Below, in pieces: positions 1 to 7,364 of a stretch of DNA of 17,918 nt. Position numbers and translations under genes: made by a program. Every line of letters starts with the position of its first letter. The stretch's first letter is position 1. The notes beneath the pieces are model-generated. The model saw only the letters and a program-made list of their open reading frames with translations. It was not told where the DNA came from and made no database searches. This DNA comes from Microthrixaceae bacterium (GTDB lineage: Bacteria; Actinomycetota; Acidimicrobiia; Acidimicrobiales; DATDAH01): NCBI GenBank assembly GCA_020637195.1, contig JACJWK010000035.1, positions 1 to 17,918 of the forward strand, in the 5' to 3' direction.

Positions 1-83
1 CACAGTCAACTATTCCTAGCGGCAAGCTTGCAAATAGCGCGTCGGCGCCGTCGGGGCCACGCGCCCGCCGCTCGGGGCCCGGG

Positions 84-114
84 TTGGCGGGACCGGGGGT
101 GCGCCCGATAGAGT
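84..114 (+). promoter_or_regulatory. Weak candidate promoter for the rplC operon
   Basis: TTGGCG at 84-89 resembles a -35 box and TAGAGT at 109-114 fits the actinobacterial TAnnnT -10 pattern. The spacer is 19 bases, longer than the ideal 17. Transcription would start about 140 bases before the rplC ATG and would include the stem-loop at 182-214. This is pattern matching only; in such GC-rich DNA similar matches occur by chance, and the AT-rich patch at 1-36 is an alternative place for a promoter. Confidence 0.25.
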
Positions 115-181
115 GATCCGGCTTCGCAACCGACGTCCGCGTGCGCCTGCCCGCAGGGACCACGTGGCACAACCTGAACCG

Positions 182-214
182 CGCTCCGCCGGGGGTCTGA
201 CCTCCTGCGGAGCG
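182..214 (+). promoter_or_regulatory. Leader stem-loop before rplC
   Basis: CGCTCCGC (182-189) pairs perfectly with GCGGAGCG (207-214). After a single C/T mismatch, GGGGG (191-195) pairs with CCTCC (201-205) using one G-U pair, leaving the five-base loop TCTGA. No run of T follows, so it does not look like an intrinsic terminator. It lies 50 bases before the rplC start. In other bacteria, leaders of S10 operons carry structures through which L4 represses the operon; a similar role here is an inference from position only. Confidence 0.5.
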
Positions 215-264
215 TTCGCGTGAACGGGCACCTCACCGCCCGTCCGAGAGAGAGAACCCACCCG

Positions 265-912
265 ATGGCGACAAAGGCAATCGTCGGCGAGAAAGTCGGC
301 ATGACCCAGGTCTGGGACGAGAACAACCGCGTCGTGCCCGTGACCATGGTCAAGGTCGCGCCCTGCCGCATCGTGCAGATCAAGACGCCCGAGACCGACG
401 GCTACAGCGCGCTCCAGGTGACCTTCGGGCACCGCGACGCCACCAAGCTCAGCCAGCCGAAGGCGGGCCACTTCGCCAAGGCCGGCGTCGAGCCCGGCGC
501 CCGCCTCGTCGAGCTGCGCCTCGACGACGTCAGCGAGTACCAGGTCGGCCAGGAGATCACCGTCGACGTGCTCGCCCAGGGCGACCTGGTCGACGTCACC
601 GCGGTCAGCAAGGGCAAGGGCTACGCCGGCGTCATGAAGCGCCACGGATTCGCCGGCCAGCGCGCCTCGCACGGCGCCCACCGGGTCCACCGCATGCCCG
701 GCTCGATCGGCGCCTGCGCCACGCCCGCCCGGGTGTTCAAGGGCACCCGCATGGCCGGGCGCACCGGCGGCGAGCGGGTGACCACCTTGAACCTCACGGT
801 GGTCGAGGCCGACGCCGAGCGGGACCTGCTGCTCGTGCGGGGCGCGGTCCCCGGCCCCAAGGGCGGCATCGTCCTCATCCGCAACGCCGTGAAAGCCGGG
901 GTGAAGAGCTGA
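265..912 (+). CDS. rplC: 50S ribosomal protein L3
   Basis: L3 is a 23S rRNA-binding protein that nucleates assembly of the large subunit and reaches toward the peptidyl-transferase centre with a long loop. The 215-residue product begins MATKAIVGEKVGMTQVW and carries the L3 core stretch KGYAGVMKRHGFAG followed by HGAHRVHRMPGSIGACATP and GRTGGERVTTLNL. The length matches the usual 205-220. I chose ATG 265 because the homologous N-terminus starts there; an in-frame GTG at 220 would add 15 unrelated residues. A weak purine tract (GAGAGAGAG, 246-254) serves as ribosome-binding site. It overlaps rplD by one base (TGATG), so the two are probably translationally coupled. Confidence 0.98.
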   Translation: MATKAIVGEKVGMTQVWDENNRVVPVTMVKVAPCRIVQIKTPETDGYSALQVTFGHRDATKLSQPKAGHFAKAGVEPGARLVELRLDDVSEYQVGQEITVDVLAQGDLVDVTAVSKGKGYAGVMKRHGFAGQRASHGAHRVHRMPGSIGACATPARVFKGTRMAGRTGGERVTTLNLTVVEADAERDLLLVRGAVPGPKGGIVLIRNAVKAGVKS

Positions 913-1541
913 TGGCCGCCACGAAGGTGACGCCGAAGAAGGTGACGCTCGACGAGGCCGTGTTCGGCATCGAGCCCAACCAGGCCGTCCTGCACCAGGT
1001 GGTCACCGCGCAGCTGGCCGCTCGCCGTGCCGGCACGCAGAGCACCAAGACCCGCGCCGAGGTGCGCGGCGGCGGGGCCAAGCCGTGGAAGCAGAAGGGC
1101 ACGGGCCGCGCCCGCCAGGGCTCGATCCGCTCGCCGCAGTGGCGGGGCGGCGGCGTCGCCCTCGGGCCCAAGCCGCGCAGCTACAAGCAGCGCACCCCGA
1201 AGAAGATGGTCAGGCTGGCGCTGCGCTCGGCCCTGTCGGACCGCAACGCCGAGGGCAAGGTGCTGGTCGTCGACGCCTGGGCCTTCGAGGCACCGTCCAC
1301 CAAGTCGGCCAAGGCCGCCCTCGCCGACCTCGGCCTCGACGGCCGGGTGCTGGTCGTGCTCGAGGACGGCGACGCCAACGCCTTCAAGAGCTTCGCCAAC
1401 CTCCCCGAGGTGCAGACCCTGCCGGCGAGCGAGCTCAACGCCTACGACGTGCTGGTCAACGACTGGGTCGTGTTCACCGACGCCACCCTCCCGTCGAGCG
1501 AGCCCGCCGCCGGGGCCGACCCCGAGGAGCAGGACTCGTGA
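912..1541 (+). CDS. rplD: 50S ribosomal protein L4
   Basis: L4 binds 23S rRNA domain I and lines the nascent-chain exit tunnel together with L22; in enterobacteria it also represses its own operon. The product has 209 residues against about 200-215 in the family. The signature extended loop is at about residues 43-92, including TKTRAEVRGGGAKPWKQKG and GRARQGSIRSPQWRGG, followed by the conserved KKMVRLALRSALSDR helix. The ATG shares its A with the rplC stop, and the end overlaps rplW by four bases (GTGA). A short acidic tail (DPEEQDS) ends the protein. Whether it autoregulates through the leader stem-loop at 182-214 cannot be told from sequence. Confidence 0.98.
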   Translation: MAATKVTPKKVTLDEAVFGIEPNQAVLHQVVTAQLAARRAGTQSTKTRAEVRGGGAKPWKQKGTGRARQGSIRSPQWRGGGVALGPKPRSYKQRTPKKMVRLALRSALSDRNAEGKVLVVDAWAFEAPSTKSAKAALADLGLDGRVLVVLEDGDANAFKSFANLPEVQTLPASELNAYDVLVNDWVVFTDATLPSSEPAAGADPEEQDS

Positions 1542-1828
1542 AGGACCCCCGCGACATCATCCTCGAGCCGGTCGTGAGCGAGAAGTCCTACGGGCTGCTC
1601 GAGGACAACGTGTACACGTTCAAGGTCGACACCGGGGCCTCGAAGCCCGAGATCCGCGACGCCGTCCAGGCGATCTTCGGGGTGACGGTGGTGAAGGTCA
1701 ACACGCTCAACCGCAAGGGCAAGCGCAAGCGCAACCGCCGGTCACCGACCTTCGGTCGCCGGCCCGACACCAAGCGCGCCCTGGTCACCCTGGCCGAGGG
1801 TGACTCGATCGACCTGTTCGAGGGATAG
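1538..1828 (+). CDS. rplW: 50S ribosomal protein L23
   Basis: L23 sits at the tunnel exit and is the docking site for trigger factor and the signal recognition particle. The 96-residue product starts at GTG 1538 inside the rplD stop (GTGA overlap) with KDPRDIILEPVVSEKS, the typical L23 opening, then AVQAIFGVTVVKVNTLNRKGK and a basic loop (KRKRNRR) that penetrates rRNA. A longer open frame extends upstream, but it lies inside rplD and has no family similarity, so the GTG is preferred. GAGGAG just upstream in rplD is a good ribosome-binding site. A seven-base gap separates it from rplB. Confidence 0.97.
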   Translation: MKDPRDIILEPVVSEKSYGLLEDNVYTFKVDTGASKPEIRDAVQAIFGVTVVKVNTLNRKGKRKRNRRSPTFGRRPDTKRALVTLAEGDSIDLFEG

Positions 1829-1835
1829 GACACCC

Positions 1836-2672
<837 letters not shown>

Positions 2673-2678
2673 CCGGTC

Positions 2679-2954
2679 ATGCCACGCAGCCTGAAGAAGG
2701 GCCCGTTCGTCGACGACCACCTGCTCAAGAAGGTGGACGCGCTGAACGCCAAGAACGAAAAGAGCGTGATCAAGACCTGGTCGCGACGCTCGACGATCAT
2801 CCCGGAGATGGTCGGCCACACCATCGCGGTGCACGACGGACGCAAGCACGTGCCCGTCTACATCACCGAGTCGATGGTGGGCCACAAGCTCGGCGAGTTC
2901 GCCCCCACGCGGACGTTCCGCTTCCACGCGGGCCAGGAACGGTCGGGCCGCTGA
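2679..2954 (+). CDS. rpsS: 30S ribosomal protein S19
   Basis: S19 forms a complex with S13 on the head of the small subunit near the A-site tRNA. The 91-residue product is complete: MPRSLKKGPFVDDHLLKKV, then IKTWSRRSTIIPEMVGHTIA and VHDGRKHVPVYITESMVGHK, and the terminal FAPTRTFRFHAG. Length and order are standard. Its stop shares one base with the rplV start (TGATG), implying coupled translation. Nothing unusual is seen. Confidence 0.98.
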   Translation: MPRSLKKGPFVDDHLLKKVDALNAKNEKSVIKTWSRRSTIIPEMVGHTIAVHDGRKHVPVYITESMVGHKLGEFAPTRTFRFHAGQERSGR

Positions 2955-3673
2955 TGAGCTTCGGCGTCAAGACCAACGAGCGCCCGGGCACACGCGCCCA
3001 GGTGCGCTACGTGCGCCTCTCGGCCTACAAGGCCCGCGAGGTGCTCGACCTCATCCGTAACCAGCCGGTCGACCGCGCCCTCGAGATCCTCCAGTTCTCC
3101 GAGCGCGACCCCGCCATCGTGATCAGCAAGTGCCTGGTGTCGGCCATCGCCAACGCCGAGCACAACGACGGCCTGCCCGCCGACGAGCTGTACGTGTCGG
3201 CCTGCTACGCCGACGAGGGGCCGACGCTCAAGCGCTGGCGCCCCCGGGCGCGTGGGCGGGCCACGCGCATCCGCAAGCGCACCTGCCACATCACCGTCAT
3301 CGTCAGCCGGTACAGCGACGAGCAGCTCGCCGAGATCCGCCGTCGCGAGGACGCCAAGGGCTCGAGCGCCGGCGGCCGCAGCCGTGACGCCGCCGCCGCC
3401 CGTCGGCGCCGGGTGGCCCGTAGCCGGGGCGAGGACACCGCCACCGAGGCCAAGGCCGCCGAGGCCGAGGTCGACGAGGCGTCCGACGACGCCGAGCAGG
3501 CGGAGCAGGAGGAGATCGCCGAGGCGGTCGCCGAGGCGGGCACCGACGACGCGGTGGTCGAGGAGGCCGCCGACGAGCTCGACGCCACCGACGAAGCTGC
3601 GGGCGACGACGAGGGCGACACCGCCGACGACGACAGCGACGGCGGCGACGCCGAGACCGAGGAGCAGGACTGA
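2954..3673 (+). CDS. rplV: 50S ribosomal protein L22 with long acidic C-terminal tail
   Basis: L22 binds 23S rRNA and contributes to the exit tunnel through a long hairpin. Residues 1-119 are a complete L22: RAQVRYVRLSAYKAREVLDL, ALEILQFSERDPAIVISKCL, the hairpin region GPTLKRWRPRARGRATRIRK and CHITVIVS. The usual protein stops at about 110-120 residues; this one has 239. Residues 128-159 form a basic linker (RRREDAK, AARRRRVARSRG) and residues 160-239 are an Ala/Asp/Glu tail with 37 acidic residues of 80 and only one Lys. The frame stays open with high-GC third positions and runs directly into rpsC with a TGATG overlap, so the tail is genuinely part of this reading frame. Confidence 0.97.
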   Translation: MSFGVKTNERPGTRAQVRYVRLSAYKAREVLDLIRNQPVDRALEILQFSERDPAIVISKCLVSAIANAEHNDGLPADELYVSACYADEGPTLKRWRPRARGRATRIRKRTCHITVIVSRYSDEQLAEIRRREDAKGSSAGGRSRDAAAARRRRVARSRGEDTATEAKAAEAEVDEASDDAEQAEQEEIAEAVAEAGTDDAVVEEAADELDATDEAAGDDEGDTADDDSDGGDAETEEQD

Positions 3674-4575
3674 TGGGCCAGAAAGTCAACCCGTACGGCT
3701 TCCGCCTCGGGGTCACCACCGACTGGAAGTCCCGGTGGTTCGCGAACCGCAACGACTACGCCGACTACGTCATCGAGGACTGGAAGATCCGCGACTACCT
3801 GATGACGCAGCTGCCCCACGCCGCCATCAGCCGCATCGAGGTCGAGCGCTCCCGTGACCGGCTGCGCATCGACGTCCACACCGCCCGCCCCGGCATCGTC
3901 ATCGGCCGGCGCGGCGCCGAGGCCGACCGCCTGCGGGCCGGGCTGACCGCCATCTCGGGCAACGCGCAGGTGCAGCTCAACATCCAGGAGATCAAGCAGC
4001 CCGAGCTCGACGCCGCGCTGATCGCCCAGGGCGTGGCCGACCAGCTCGCCGGCCGGGTCGCGTTCCGCCGGGCCATGAAGCGCGCCGTGCAGAGCGCCCA
4101 GAAGGCCGGCGCCCTCGGCATCCGGGTCCAGTGCTCGGGCCGCCTCGGCGGCTCCGAGATGGCCCGCACCGAGTGGTACCGCGAGGGTCGCGTGCCCCTG
4201 CACACCCTGCGCGCCGACATCGACTACGGCTTCCGCGAGGCCCGCACCACCTACGGCCGCATCGGCGTGAAGGTGTGGATCTACAAGGGCGACATCCTGC
4301 CGTACAAGACCGTGGTCGAGGACAAGATCTCGCGCGAGGCCGCCCTCGCCGTCGGGGAGTCGGCGGCGCCCGGCGAGCCCCGCAAGGTCGTCTCGTCGTC
4401 GGCGGCCCGCCGCCAGCGCCCCGCCGAGGAGGCGGAGCCCGCGCCCGAGGAGGTCGCGCCGCTGGTCAAGGAGGCCGATCCCGAGCTCGAGCGCCTGCTC
4501 GCCGAGGAGGAGGAGATCGAGCGCTCCACCCGCGAGCACCACGAGACCCCGCACTTCCGGCCGGGAGACGAGTGA
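3673..4575 (+). CDS. rpsC: 30S ribosomal protein S3 with charged C-terminal extension
   Basis: S3 lies at the mRNA entry channel of the small subunit and takes part in the ribosomal helicase activity. The product begins MGQKVNPYGFRLGVTTDWKS. It has a KH RNA-binding domain whose GxxG loop is GRRG at residues 78-81, and the C-terminal S3 domain with CSGRLGGSEMARTEWYREG (residues 154-172) and YGRIGVKVWIYKGDI. At 300 residues it exceeds the common 210-235. After about residue 212 comes an Ala/Glu/Arg-rich tail including LERLLAEEEEIER. One base separates it from rplP. High-GC Gram-positive S3 proteins often have such tails, so this is a variation rather than a fusion with a known domain. Confidence 0.98.
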   Translation: MGQKVNPYGFRLGVTTDWKSRWFANRNDYADYVIEDWKIRDYLMTQLPHAAISRIEVERSRDRLRIDVHTARPGIVIGRRGAEADRLRAGLTAISGNAQVQLNIQEIKQPELDAALIAQGVADQLAGRVAFRRAMKRAVQSAQKAGALGIRVQCSGRLGGSEMARTEWYREGRVPLHTLRADIDYGFREARTTYGRIGVKVWIYKGDILPYKTVVEDKISREAALAVGESAAPGEPRKVVSSSAARRQRPAEEAEPAPEEVAPLVKEADPELERLLAEEEEIERSTREHHETPHFRPGDE

Positions 4576-4576
4576 C

Positions 4577-4993
4577 ATGTTGATGCCCCGCAAGGTCAAG
4601 CACCGCAAGCACCAGCGCGGTCGCACCAAGGGCGTCGCCAAGGGTGCCACCACGGTCAGCTACGGCGACTACGGCATCCAGGCCCTCGAGCCCGGTTGGA
4701 TCACCGCCCGCCAGATCGAGGCCGCCCGTATCGCCATGACCCGCCACATCAAGCGTGGCGGCAAGGTGTGGATCAACATCTTCCCGGACAAGCCCGTCAC
4801 CGAGAAGCCCGCCGAGACCCGCATGGGCTCGGGCAAGGGCAACCCGGAGAAGTGGGTGGCCGTGGTCAAGCCCGGCCGGATCATGTTCGAGCTGTCCTAC
4901 GCCGATCCCGAGATCGCCCGCGCCGCGCTCGAGCGGGCCATCCAGAAGCTGCCCATCAAGGCCCGCTTCGTGTCCCGTGAGGAGGCCCTCTGA
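4577..4993 (+). CDS. rplP: 50S ribosomal protein L16
   Basis: L16 is a late-assembly protein next to the A-site tRNA on the large subunit. The 138-residue product has the normal length: MLMPRKVKHRKHQRGRTKG, GITAR-type segment LEPGWITARQIEAARIAMTR, HIKRGGKVWINIFPDKPVTE, KPAETRMGSGKGNPEKWVAV and KPGRIMFEL. ATG 4577 gives the typical MLMP beginning; ATG 4583 would lose two residues. The stop overlaps the rpmC start by one base (TGATG). Confidence 0.98.
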   Translation: MLMPRKVKHRKHQRGRTKGVAKGATTVSYGDYGIQALEPGWITARQIEAARIAMTRHIKRGGKVWINIFPDKPVTEKPAETRMGSGKGNPEKWVAVVKPGRIMFELSYADPEIARAALERAIQKLPIKARFVSREEAL

Positions 4994-5229
4994 TGGCACC
5001 CTCGGTCCTGCCCGAGCTCTCCGACGAGGAGCTCGTCGAACGACTCGCCGAGACGAAGCAGGAGCTGTTCAACCTGCGGTTCCAGCACGTCACCGGCCAG
5101 CTCGACAACTACGCCCGGCTGCGTCAGCTCAAGCGGGAGATCGCCCGGCTCCACACCGAGCTGCGCGCCCGCGAGATCGCGGCCGCCGAGGCGCTCGAGA
5201 ACACCCCGAACGAGGACGCTGCCTCATGA
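4993..5229 (+). CDS. rpmC: 50S ribosomal protein L29
   Basis: L29 is a small two-helix protein near the tunnel exit beside L23. The 78-residue product has the family pattern ELSDEELVERLAETKQELFN, LRFQHVTGQLDNYARLRQLK and REIARLHTELRAREI, followed by a short acidic tail. It is slightly longer than the common 60-70 residues, as in other actinobacteria. It overlaps both neighbours: one base with rplP and four bases with rpsQ (ATGA). Confidence 0.97.
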   Translation: MAPSVLPELSDEELVERLAETKQELFNLRFQHVTGQLDNYARLRQLKREIARLHTELRAREIAAAEALENTPNEDAAS

Positions 5230-5498
5230 GTGACACCACCACCCCCCGCGAGAACCACCGCAAGGTGCGTGACGGCCTGGTCACGTCCAACGCCATGGAC
5301 AAGACCGCGGTCGTCGCCGTCACCGACCGGGTGCGCCACCCCCGCTACTCGAAGACCATGCAGCGCACCACCAAGCTGTTCGTGCACGACGAGGACAATG
5401 ACCTCAACGTCGGTGACCGCGTGCGCGTGCAGGAGACCCGCCCGCTCAGCAAGAACAAGCGCTGGCGCGTCGTGGAAGTCCTGGAGCGTGCCAAGTGA
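5226..5498 (+). CDS. rpsQ: 30S ribosomal protein S17
   Basis: S17 binds 16S rRNA early in small-subunit assembly with an OB fold. The 90-residue product starts at ATG 5226, within the rpmC stop, and shows RKVRDGLVTSNAMDKTAVVA, RHPRYSKTMQRTTKLFVHDE and VGDRVRVQETRPLSKNKRW, all diagnostic. Longer open reading in this frame upstream belongs to the rplP/rpmC region and is not homologous. The end overlaps the rplN GTG by four bases. Confidence 0.97.
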   Translation: MSDTTTPRENHRKVRDGLVTSNAMDKTAVVAVTDRVRHPRYSKTMQRTTKLFVHDEDNDLNVGDRVRVQETRPLSKNKRWRVVEVLERAK

Positions 5499-5863
5499 TC
5501 CAACAGGAGTCCCGCCTCCGGGTGGCCGACAACTCGGGCGCGAAGGAGGTGCTGTGCATCAAGGTGCTCGGCGGCTCCAAGCGCCGCTACGCCTCGATCG
5601 GCGACGTCTTCGTGGCCACCGTGAAAGACGCCATCCCCGGCGCGGCCGTGAAGAAGGGCGACGTCGTCAAGTGCGTGGTCGTGCGCACCAAGAAGGAGAA
5701 GCGCCGGCCCGACGGGTCCTACATCCGCTTCGACGAGAACGCCGCCGTGCTGTTGAACGAGCAGGCCCAGCCGCGCGGCACCCGCATCTTCGGCCCGGTC
5801 GGGCGCGAGCTGCGGGACAAGCGCTTCATGCGCATCGTCTCCCTGGCCCCGGAGGTCCTCTGA
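5495..5863 (+). CDS. rplN: 50S ribosomal protein L14
   Basis: L14 is located at the subunit interface and forms an intersubunit bridge with 16S rRNA. The product is exactly 122 residues, the standard length, starting from GTG 5495: MIQQESRLRVADNSGAKEVL, then VFVATVKDAIPGAAVKKGDV, VKCVVVRTKKEKRRPDGSYI, ENAAVLLNEQAQPRGTRIFG and RELRDKRFMRIVSLAPEVL. The start lies in the rpsQ stop (GTGA) and the stop shares a base with rplX. Confidence 0.98.
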   Translation: MIQQESRLRVADNSGAKEVLCIKVLGGSKRRYASIGDVFVATVKDAIPGAAVKKGDVVKCVVVRTKKEKRRPDGSYIRFDENAAVLLNEQAQPRGTRIFGPVGRELRDKRFMRIVSLAPEVL

Positions 5864-6177
5864 TGGCGGGCATGAAGATCCGCAAGGGCGACCGCGTCCG
5901 CGTGCTCACCGGCAAGGACCGTGGCAAGGAGGGCGAGGTCTCGCGCGCCCTGCCCGCCGAGCGCAAGGTGATCGTCGACGGCGTCAACGTCGCCAAGAAG
6001 CACCAGAAGCCCACCCGCGCCACCATGCAGGGCGGGATCATCGACAAGGACATGCCGATCCCGGTGGCCAACGTCGCCATCATCTGCTCGTCGTGCGGTC
6101 CCACCCGCGTGGGCTACCGATTCGAGCCCGACGGCACCAAGGTGCGCGTCTGCAAGAAGTGCGGAGGTGACCTCTGA
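5863..6177 (+). CDS. rplX: 50S ribosomal protein L24 with a four-cysteine motif
   Basis: L24 is an assembly initiator that binds 23S rRNA through a KOW motif. The 104-residue product shows the KOW segment at the start (MKIRKGDRVRVLTGKDRGKE), then GVNVAKKHQKPT and GGIIDKDMPIPVANVAI. Cys75 and Cys78 (CSSC) and Cys97 and Cys100 (CKKC) form a probable zinc ribbon. This C-terminal part is known from many bacterial L24 proteins but is absent from some zinc-free versions. One-base overlaps join it to rplN and rplE. Confidence 0.97.
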   Translation: MAGMKIRKGDRVRVLTGKDRGKEGEVSRALPAERKVIVDGVNVAKKHQKPTRATMQGGIIDKDMPIPVANVAIICSSCGPTRVGYRFEPDGTKVRVCKKCGGDL

Positions 6178-6752
6178 TGGCCGACACCGCCACCCACCCG
6201 GTGCCGCGCTTCAAGGCCCGGTACCACGACGAGGTGCGCGACGCGCTGAAGGCCGACCTCGGCCTCGGCAACGTCATGGACGTGCCCCGCTTCGAAAAGA
6301 TCGTGATCAACATGGGCGTCGGCGAGGCCGTCGCCAACTCCAACCTGCTCGAGGGCGCCGTGCGCGACCTCACGGTGATCACCGGCCAGAAGCCGCTCGT
6401 CACCCGGGCCAAGAAGTCGATCGCCCAGTTCAAGCTGCGCGAGGGCAACGCCATCGGCGCCAAGGTCACCCTCCGGGGCGACCGGATGTGGGAGTTCCTG
6501 GACCGGCTCATCAGCCTGGCCATTCCCCGCATCCGCGACTTCCGCGGCCTGCCGCCCAACTCGTTCGACGGCCGGGGCAACTACACCTTCGGCGTCACCG
6601 AGCAGCTCATCTTCCCCGAGGTCGACTACGACTCGGTCGACCACACCCGGGGCATGGACATCACCATCGTCACCACCGCCCGCACCGACGCCGAGGGCAA
6701 GGCCTTGCTGGCCGCCTTCGGCTTCCCGTTCCGCCGTGAGGGGAACCAGTAA
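6177..6752 (+). CDS. rplE: 50S ribosomal protein L5
   Basis: L5 binds 5S rRNA in the central protuberance and contacts P-site tRNA. The 191-residue product has PRFEKIVINMGVGEAVANS, LTVITGQKPLVTRAKKSIA, FKLREGNAIGAKVTLRGDRM, LISLAIPRIRDFRGL and GNYTFGVTEQLIFPEVDYD, all in order, with the closing GMDITIVTTA strand. The length is near the usual 180-190. It overlaps rpsN by one base (TAATG). Confidence 0.98.
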   Translation: MADTATHPVPRFKARYHDEVRDALKADLGLGNVMDVPRFEKIVINMGVGEAVANSNLLEGAVRDLTVITGQKPLVTRAKKSIAQFKLREGNAIGAKVTLRGDRMWEFLDRLISLAIPRIRDFRGLPPNSFDGRGNYTFGVTEQLIFPEVDYDSVDHTRGMDITIVTTARTDAEGKALLAAFGFPFRREGNQ

Positions 6753-6937
6753 TGGCCAAGAAAGCACTCGTCGAGAAGCAGCAGCGCACCCCCAAGTTCA
6801 AGGTGCGCGGGTACACCCGGTGCCGTCGCTGCGGCCGGCCGCGCGCCGTCTACCGCAAGTTCGGCCTCTGCCGCATCTGCCTGCGCGAGCTCGCGCACGC
6901 CGGGGAGATCCCCGGGCTGACCAAGGCCAGCTGGTGA
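6752..6937 (+). CDS. rpsN: 30S ribosomal protein S14, zinc-binding type
   Basis: S14 is a small protein in the head of the 30S subunit, near S3 and S10. The 61-residue form with Cys24, Cys27, Cys40 and Cys43 (CRRC and CRIC) is the short zinc-binding type, usually called type Z, in contrast to the longer zinc-free paralogue induced under zinc limitation in some actinobacteria. FKVRGYTRCRRCGRPRAVY and KFGLCRICLRELAHAGEIPG are the characteristic segments. Nine bases separate the stop from rpsH. Confidence 0.98.
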   Translation: MAKKALVEKQQRTPKFKVRGYTRCRRCGRPRAVYRKFGLCRICLRELAHAGEIPGLTKASW

Positions 6938-6946
6938 GGTGACGCC

Positions 6947-7351
6947 ATGACGATGACCGACCCCATCGCCGACATGCTCACCCGCATCCGCAACGCCAAC
7001 GTCGCGATGCACGACGAGGTGGCCATGCCGTCGTCGAAGCTCAAGGAGTCCCTGGCCGCGGTGTTGAAGTCCGAGGGCTACATCACCGACTACGCGGTGG
7101 CCGACGCGGTCGACCGCCCGGGCCGCGTGCTCACCATCGAGATGAAGTACTCGCCCGAGCGGGCGCGCGTCATCTCGGGCGTGCGCCGCATCTCGAAGCC
7201 GGGGCTGCGCGTCTACACCAAGGCCGAGAAGATCCCGCGGGTCCTCGGGGGCCTCGGTGTGGCCGTGCTGTCCACGAGCCAGGGCCTGATGACCGACCGG
7301 GAAGCCAGGAAGCGCCGCATGGGCGGCGAGGTCCTGTGCTACGTCTGGTGA
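6947..7351 (+). CDS. rpsH: 30S ribosomal protein S8
   Basis: S8 binds the central domain of 16S rRNA and, in enterobacteria, represses the spc operon. The 134-residue product is complete: MTDPIADMLTRIRNANVA near the start, MPSSKLKESLAAVLKSEGYI, RRISKPGLRVYTKAEKIPRV and the closing GVAVLSTSQGLMTDREARK and GGEVLCYVW. GAGGTGA at 6936-6942 gives a ribosome-binding site only four bases from the ATG. This is the last gene before the frame-damaged zone begins. Confidence 0.98.
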   Translation: MTMTDPIADMLTRIRNANVAMHDEVAMPSSKLKESLAAVLKSEGYITDYAVADAVDRPGRVLTIEMKYSPERARVISGVRRISKPGLRVYTKAEKIPRVLGGLGVAVLSTSQGLMTDREARKRRMGGEVLCYVW

Positions 7352-7364
7352 GGGAGGCGACGAC

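Larger units (their letters stand above)
1..264. other. Non-coding leader upstream of rplC
   Basis: I see no credible gene here; the reading frames that cross it are shadows. The S10 protein (rpsJ), which usually sits directly before rplC, has no C-terminal remnant in any frame. The first 36 bases are clearly more AT-rich than the rest of the window and contain a perfect 10-base palindrome, GCAAGCTTGC, at 22-31. A weak promoter candidate and a strong stem-loop follow, listed separately. The layout fits a transcription start with a structured 5' leader ahead of the ribosomal operon. It could also be a spacer between an upstream rpsJ and rplC, which this window cannot settle. Confidence 0.6.

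Noticed and set aside
182..214. Stem-loop as an intrinsic terminator
   Set aside because: No T-rich run follows (the next bases are TTCGCGTG), so it is kept only as a possible leader structure.
3205..4653. A 482-codon open frame on the minus strand across rplV and rpsC
   Set aside because: It mirrors intact rplV and rpsC, is Leu/Ala/Gly/Asp-rich as expected for the antisense of GC-rich genes, and resembles no family. Similar long shadows at 1785-2927 and 16333-17544 were rejected for the same reason.
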